The translations under genes were made by a program, and so were the position numbers. Below, piece by piece: positions 42,636 to 46,632 of a stretch of 46,632 nt of DNA. Within the stretch, counting starts at the first letter, position 1. Every line of letters starts with the position of its first letter. The notes under the pieces are model-generated. The model worked only from the letters and a program-made list of their open reading frames with translations. It was not told where the DNA came from and did not search any database. This stretch comes from Planctomycetota bacterium (GTDB lineage Bacteria > Planctomycetota > Phycisphaerae > UBA1845): assembly GCA_024278695.1 (NCBI GenBank), contig JAJRSR010000211.1, forward strand, positions 1 to 46,632, in the 5' to 3' direction.

Positions 42636-43850
42636 ATGATTCATTACCTTAGACTTGGAAGTATTCCGCCGAAGCATCATGTGACACACTACCAAGACGG
42701 TAAGCTGCTGATGGAGCAGTGCATGACACGCGCCGGCTTTGATGCCACGTACAGCATCCTTTATTTTCGTACGCCCCCGACGGATGAGTGTAAGGTGAGC
42801 ACGATGGAGCTTCCGGGTTTCTGCCCGATCGAGCCGATTGCCGAGCAGCCGTTGCACCGCCGCCACATTCGCACGCAGGATTTCAAGCACGAGGGTGATT
42901 TCCTCACCGGGCGGCGTACGATCCTGATGAACGACGACGTGCGTATCAGCATGTGCAAACCAAACCAACCCGCCAAAGATTGGTTTTCCAACGCCGACGG
43001 TGATGAGTGTTGGTTCGCGTACGATGGCGGCGGGGTGGCCGAGACGATTTACGGCCCGCTGCCTTTTAAGAAGCACGACTACGTGATTATCCCCAAAGCC
43101 ACGCCCTACCGGTTGCATCCGGAGGGCGGCAAGGGGACGTTCCTCGTCTTTGAATCCAGCAGTTATATCGACGTACCCAAGCAGTTTCGCAATGAGTCCG
43201 GTCAGGTCACGATGGACGCACCGTTTTGCCACCGTGATTTCCGTGTACCGACGGAGTTGTTGAAGTTTGACGAAGCCGCGCATGGCAAGGGACCGTATCC
43301 GTTGATCGTGAAGTTCGGCAACCGGCTGAGCGTTCATGAGTACGAACATTTTCCGTGGGACGTGGTCGGATGGGACGGCTGTTCGTATCCCGTTGCGTTT
43401 AACATTCACGACTACCAGCCGCGCACCGCGGCCATCCACCTGCCGCCGACGGCTCATATTACCTTTGCCGGGCGCGGGTTCATCATCTGTTCGTTCGTGC
43501 CGCGCAAGGTGGACTATTACGAAAGCGCCGATCACAAGGCGATTCCGTGTCCGTATGGCCACGCCAGCGTCGACTGCGATGAGATCTTGTATTACGTTGA
43601 GGGTAACTTCACGTCGCGCAAGGGGATCGAGCGGGAATCGGTGAGCCTGCACCCGATGGGCGTGCCGCACGGTCCGCACCCCGGCACTTACGAGAAAAGC
43701 GTCGGTGCCGATCGTACGAACGAGTTGGCCGTCATGTGCGACACGTTCAAGCCGCTGCTTATGACGAGCGTGGCCACGTCCGTGGAGGACAAGGACTACA
43801 ACTTCACCTGGGTCAAAAGGCAAAACGAGGCGATCGAGACCAGCAAGTGA
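42636..43850 (+). CDS. hmgA: Homogentisate 1,2-dioxygenase
   Basis: HmgA opens the ring of homogentisate to maleylacetoacetate. The 404-residue cupin-type protein follows the family: GSIPPKHHVTHY at the start, KHDYVIIPKATPYRLHPE, the central FPWDVVGWDGCSYPVAFNIH, and the iron-site region HITFAGRGFIICSFVPR with the later HASVDCDEILYYVEGNF and SLHPMGVPHGPHPGTYE. It begins at the ATG at 42636 with AGGG a few bases upstream. It follows hpd, the preceding pathway enzyme, across a REP-like hairpin and a possible weak promoter (TTATCG, 18 bp, TACAAA). The next enzymes, maleylacetoacetate isomerase and fumarylacetoacetase, are not in the window. Confidence 0.97.
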   Translation: MIHYLRLGSIPPKHHVTHYQDGKLLMEQCMTRAGFDATYSILYFRTPPTDECKVSTMELPGFCPIEPIAEQPLHRRHIRTQDFKHEGDFLTGRRTILMNDDVRISMCKPNQPAKDWFSNADGDECWFAYDGGGVAETIYGPLPFKKHDYVIIPKATPYRLHPEGGKGTFLVFESSSYIDVPKQFRNESGQVTMDAPFCHRDFRVPTELLKFDEAAHGKGPYPLIVKFGNRLSVHEYEHFPWDVVGWDGCSYPVAFNIHDYQPRTAAIHLPPTAHITFAGRGFIICSFVPRKVDYYESADHKAIPCPYGHASVDCDEILYYVEGNFTSRKGIERESVSLHPMGVPHGPHPGTYEKSVGADRTNELAVMCDTFKPLLMTSVATSVEDKDYNFTWVKRQNEAIETSK

Positions 43851-44259
43851 ACAATCGCTTGGGGCGAGTTGGCACAGCGTGCCTGTTTCGTGACTTCGAT
43901 TCTCCTGCTGAATCGAGCGACAATCGAACTTTCACGAAAGGGTTCGTGAGCGTGTGGCCTCGTTTGCCTCGTATTATTGGGCGTAGTCTTATAGTCGTCT
44001 CGGATGGTATGACCCTGGCAGTGGCGAATCGTACATTTCAGAGGTAGTGCTTGCGTTTGGACGGTCTAAGCTCGGCCACGGGGTCACGCGAGTGCTACCG
44101 GACATCGTCCAGGCGGTCGCTGGCTGAGGGGCCAGTGGCCCTGTTGGGCGGTGGACCGATGGGCAGAGGAACTGTCCATAGATGTGTGGAGCGCTCGTTT
44201 TTCCGCAGCACCGCTGTGGTCTCGCCGACCAACGCGCGACGGGTGTGGGGTGAACTAAG
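43851..44259. other. hmgA to HEAT-protein spacer
   Basis: No gene was found in these 409 bp. A hairpin at 43932-43949 (TCACGAA, AGGG loop, TTCGTGA) lies 82 nt after hmgA and may end its transcript, although no U-run follows. The rest is featureless to my reading. Confidence 0.55.
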
Positions 44260-45969
44260 TTGGTACACGTAGGTCAAATCGGAAACTGGTGGCGGACGCG
44301 CAACCTTCCGTCCTTGGAAGGGTATGATCGTGTACGCGCCGTGGAAAAGCTCGCGGCCGCTGGTTACCGCGATGCCGTTGTCCCGCTGATCGAAGCGTTG
44401 GATGATCCCATCCCCGAAGTTCGAGAGCATATTATCGATGCGCTGACCGTGCTTGGTGACCTTCGCGCTGCGGGTCCGCTCATCGCGCTTTTGCTGCGCG
44501 AGCGCGAGCCGCTCATTCGCGACAAGTTGGTCGGGGCGCTGGAAGCGATCAACCACCAGGACAGCCTGAAACAATTGGAAGCCGCGTTAGACCAGGAAGA
44601 CCCGGCCGCTCGTCAGACGGCGGCGTGGGCGCTTCGTCGCCTCGCCTGGGAACGGCTTGCCGATCTGCCGCGCGCGAAAATCGCTATCATACAAAGTGAT
44701 TGGACATCTGCGGCGGCGCTCGGCAGTGTGGCCGTAAATCCGCTGATCGATGTCGTGAGGCTGGGGACGGACATTTCCCGCCGTGCGGCCGCCGAGGCGC
44801 TCTGTCAGATTGGGTCTGCCGAAGCGCTACAGGCCATTCGTTCGATCTTGCATGACCGGGATGCCCCGCGTCCAGCGCGTGACGTGGCGGCATGGGCGCT
44901 GCGCCGCGTTTTGTGGAAGGGTGTGACGGACGAAGACCTCAGCCGGGCGATGGTGCTGCTCGGTGAGTGGCATGATTTGTCGAAGCTGGGCGTGGTCGCG
45001 GTGGAGGCGCTGACGGAGGCGTTGGCCGACCAGCGAGAGCGGGTGCGGCAACGCGCCGTGGAAGCGCTTCGCGCTATTGGCGGTGATGAGGCCATGAAGA
45101 CGCTGGCGTTTTTGTTTGCCGATGAGACGCGTGAGCCCTCCGTTCGTGATGTGGCCGCCCGTGCGATTGGTGAGATGGGCGGCGACGGCGCGGTCGCTGC
45201 GATCCTGCCGGGCTTGAGTGCCAACAACTGGCAGATTCGCGTGGCCGCAGTGGAGTCGCTTCGTCAGCTAGGTTGGGAGCCGAGCGGCCCGCAAGAGACG
45301 ATACTGGCGTGCATGGCCGAAAAGAAATGGTCGCAGCTTGGAGCTTATGGTGCCGTAGCCGTTGAGCCGCTTATTGAGGCCATGCGGCTTCCTTCCGTTT
45401 CGTGGGACGCCGCGCGGGCGCTGGCAAGTGTAGAGCCCGCCGGAGTGGACACGTTGCTCGCGATGCTTGAAGATCCGGACTGCGCGTTGGAAAGCCGCGA
45501 AGCCATCAGCACCGTATTGGCTGACGCCGGCGTCTCCCGAGCGATTGCACCGATCAAGGCGTGGCTTAAAGACACCGATCCGGACATCCGACAGGCGGCC
45601 GTGCGTTCTCTGGAGCGGCTGGGTTGGGAGCCGGACTCGATTGCGGATCGGGCGACCGTGGCCGTGGCTCATGACGATTGGGATTCACTGCGCGGTCTCG
45701 GCTCAGGTGCGACGGCTTCGCTGTTGCAGTTGGCCCGCAGCTCCATAGCCCCGCAAGAAACGTTGGAATCGCTCGTGTACCTGCTGGAGAAATCTTCCAA
45801 GCAGGTATCCATCCCGCAACTGCGGATGATGGTCAAACTGCCCACGCCGACGGCCGCCCCCGATACGGCGTTTAGCGAAGCGTGCGATCCGGAACTCCTC
45901 GCAGAGAACACCGCCCTGGTTCATAAGATGGCCAAGACGGAACTGCTCCGCCGTGGGATCATGTTTTAG
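44260..45969 (+). CDS. HEAT-repeat protein with four Trp-containing long modules
   Basis: This 569-residue soluble protein is built almost entirely of HEAT/PBS-lyase-type helical repeats (AAGYRDAVVPLIEALDD, AALDQEDPAARQTAAWALRRL and more). Four longer modules stand out, each with a pattern LRxLGWxP, about 15 variable residues, W, then LGxxAVxPLI: starting near LRRLAWERL, LRRVLWKGV, LRQLGWEPS and LERLGWEPD. They alternate with ordinary repeats. HEAT solenoids act as protein-binding scaffolds; no enzyme motif is seen and no partner is evident nearby. The start is uncertain: TTG at 44260 with GGGGTG upstream is used, and a GTG at 44341 is possible. Confidence 0.88.
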   Translation: MVHVGQIGNWWRTRNLPSLEGYDRVRAVEKLAAAGYRDAVVPLIEALDDPIPEVREHIIDALTVLGDLRAAGPLIALLLREREPLIRDKLVGALEAINHQDSLKQLEAALDQEDPAARQTAAWALRRLAWERLADLPRAKIAIIQSDWTSAAALGSVAVNPLIDVVRLGTDISRRAAAEALCQIGSAEALQAIRSILHDRDAPRPARDVAAWALRRVLWKGVTDEDLSRAMVLLGEWHDLSKLGVVAVEALTEALADQRERVRQRAVEALRAIGGDEAMKTLAFLFADETREPSVRDVAARAIGEMGGDGAVAAILPGLSANNWQIRVAAVESLRQLGWEPSGPQETILACMAEKKWSQLGAYGAVAVEPLIEAMRLPSVSWDAARALASVEPAGVDTLLAMLEDPDCALESREAISTVLADAGVSRAIAPIKAWLKDTDPDIRQAAVRSLERLGWEPDSIADRATVAVAHDDWDSLRGLGSGATASLLQLARSSIAPQETLESLVYLLEKSSKQVSIPQLRMMVKLPTPTAAPDTAFSEACDPELLAENTALVHKMAKTELLRRGIMF

Positions 45970-46097
45970 GCTTTTGCTTCACATTCTCTTTGCCTCAATG
46001 TACTCGCTTGTCTGCTGTTGTAACGCGGATGTGACACCGTACTACGGTGCGGCTACCATCTTACCCACGTGTCTATCGTGTGGATCGGAGTGGAACC

Positions 46098-46632
46098 GTG
46101 AGAATCGTATTGGTGATGGTGTTGGTGTCTATGCTGAGAATAGTTACGAATGCGGATGAAGGTCACAAGAATAAACCGAAGGACGCTGCGCCGGCCATGA
46201 CCATCACCTACCTCGCGAACGAGGGCGTGTTTCTTTCTGATGGGACGTCTGGCGTTTTGATTGACTCACTCTTTCGCGAGGGTGTGGGCGGGTACGCGCG
46301 GCTTTCCCATGAGGTGTTGGAATCTGTGGAGTCGGCTTCGGCTCCGTTTGATACGACGCGACTCGTATTGGTCACCCATCGACATCGTGATCACTTCCAG
46401 GCGGACTCCGTCGCGCGGCACATGAAGCACAACCCGGCTGCGATGCTTGTCGCGCCGGCCAACGCTGCGGAACTGGTGGAGGAAGCCGCCTCCGATTTCG
46501 CCGTCTTTCGTGACCGGGCCAAGTTTGTTCCACCGCCGCGAGATAAGCCGGTTACACTGCATCACGCCGGGCTATCGGTCGAGGTGTTTTTCGTGAGCCA
46601 CGGCAAGGGTCGTTTCGCCAAGGTGGAAAACC
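46098..46632 (+). CDS. Metallo-beta-lactamase-fold protein, probably secreted (3' partial)
   Basis: This frame runs off the right end and is absent from the ORF track. The GTG at 46098 has CGGAG 8 nt upstream; an ATG at 46116 is the alternative. The first 18 residues (RIVLVMVLVSMLRIV) look like a short signal peptide. The domain start TITYLANEGVFLSDG with GVLIDSLF is followed by the metal motif THRHRDHF, the HxHxDH signature of the metallo-beta-lactamase fold. The later VEVFFVSHG gives a candidate for the next ligand histidine. UlaG-type lactonases and many unassigned hydrolases share this pattern. About 178 residues are visible; the C-terminal ligands and the end are outside. Confidence 0.88.
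   Translation, partial: MRIVLVMVLVSMLRIVTNADEGHKNKPKDAAPAMTITYLANEGVFLSDGTSGVLIDSLFREGVGGYARLSHEVLESVESASAPFDTTRLVLVTHRHRDHFQADSVARHMKHNPAAMLVAPANAAELVEEAASDFAVFRDRAKFVPPPRDKPVTLHHAGLSVEVFFVSHGKGRFAKVEN

Noticed and set aside
42339-43823. 494-residue minus-strand ORF opposite hmgA
   Set aside because: Antisense shadow of hmgA and the end of hpd; no recognisable domain.
44070-44096. Possible degenerate repeat copy (CTAAGCTCGGCCACGGGGTCAC)
   Set aside because: The first half is not preserved; could be chance.

Overview
The window looks like chromosomal DNA of a Planctomycetota bacterium, possibly near the Phycisphaerae. This is inferred from gene style, not from a database search. Pointers are a bacterial Kunitz domain, a zinc ribbon of the CxxCxYNLRG...CPxCG type, paired YbjQ proteins, a TMTC-like membrane/TPR protein, a divergent sigma-70 factor, and housekeeping genes scattered as single units. 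No rRNA, tRNA, CRISPR array, transposase or phage gene was recognised. About 37 genes are supported, mostly in short co-directional runs.

Layout. 1-2.2 kb: the end of a Kunitz-domain protein, a gene-poor stretch, then a lipoprotein beta-propeller behind a good sigma-70-type promoter. 2.3-5.7 kb: trpB (minus), a small Sm-like protein, galE, rpmB. 5.8-8.7 kb: a tight run of two YbjQ-family proteins and a zinc-ribbon membrane protein resembling PrsW, followed by a transglutaminase-like protein. 8.7-12.7 kb (minus): a YjfB-like motility protein, a nitrilase-superfamily protein lacking the catalytic lysine, a radical SAM protein and a TolC-like protein. 13-16.2 kb: an HExxH membrane protein, rsfS, coaD (minus), pyrD. 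16.2-20.3 kb (minus): a phosphatase/cytochrome c'-like reading frame broken by two in-frame stops, a methyltransferase and an oversized POT transporter with an attenuator-like leader. 20.5-27.1 kb: mutM, an AsmA-like protein, dprA, acetoacetyl-CoA synthetase, DinB-like protein. 27.4-34.1 kb: the TMTC-like protein, a sigma factor with a nested-hairpin leader, a MacB/FtsX-type permease, an ALDH7 dehydrogenase. 34.1-40.4 kb: a repeat-dense spacer, argS, rpsR, a Trm112-like protein, acnA. 40.5-46.6 kb: an NTF2-like lipoprotein, hpd and hmgA, a HEAT-repeat protein, and the start of a secreted metallo-beta-lactamase-fold protein.

How the genes fit together. HPPD and homogentisate dioxygenase are adjacent steps of tyrosine breakdown. 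That route ends in fumarate and acetoacetate, which the acetoacetyl-CoA synthetase and aconitase in this window could help recover; the linking isomerase and hydrolase are not here. Most other genes are unlinked housekeeping functions.

The least ordinary content lies in broken genes and in spacers: the interrupted phosphatase/cytochrome frame; a ~40-bp repeat present in six spacers; an ~80-bp repeat present twice and 95% identical; a UUCG-loop REP-like hairpin present twice; a four-hairpin block upstream of argS; and structured leaders before the sigma factor and the POT transporter.
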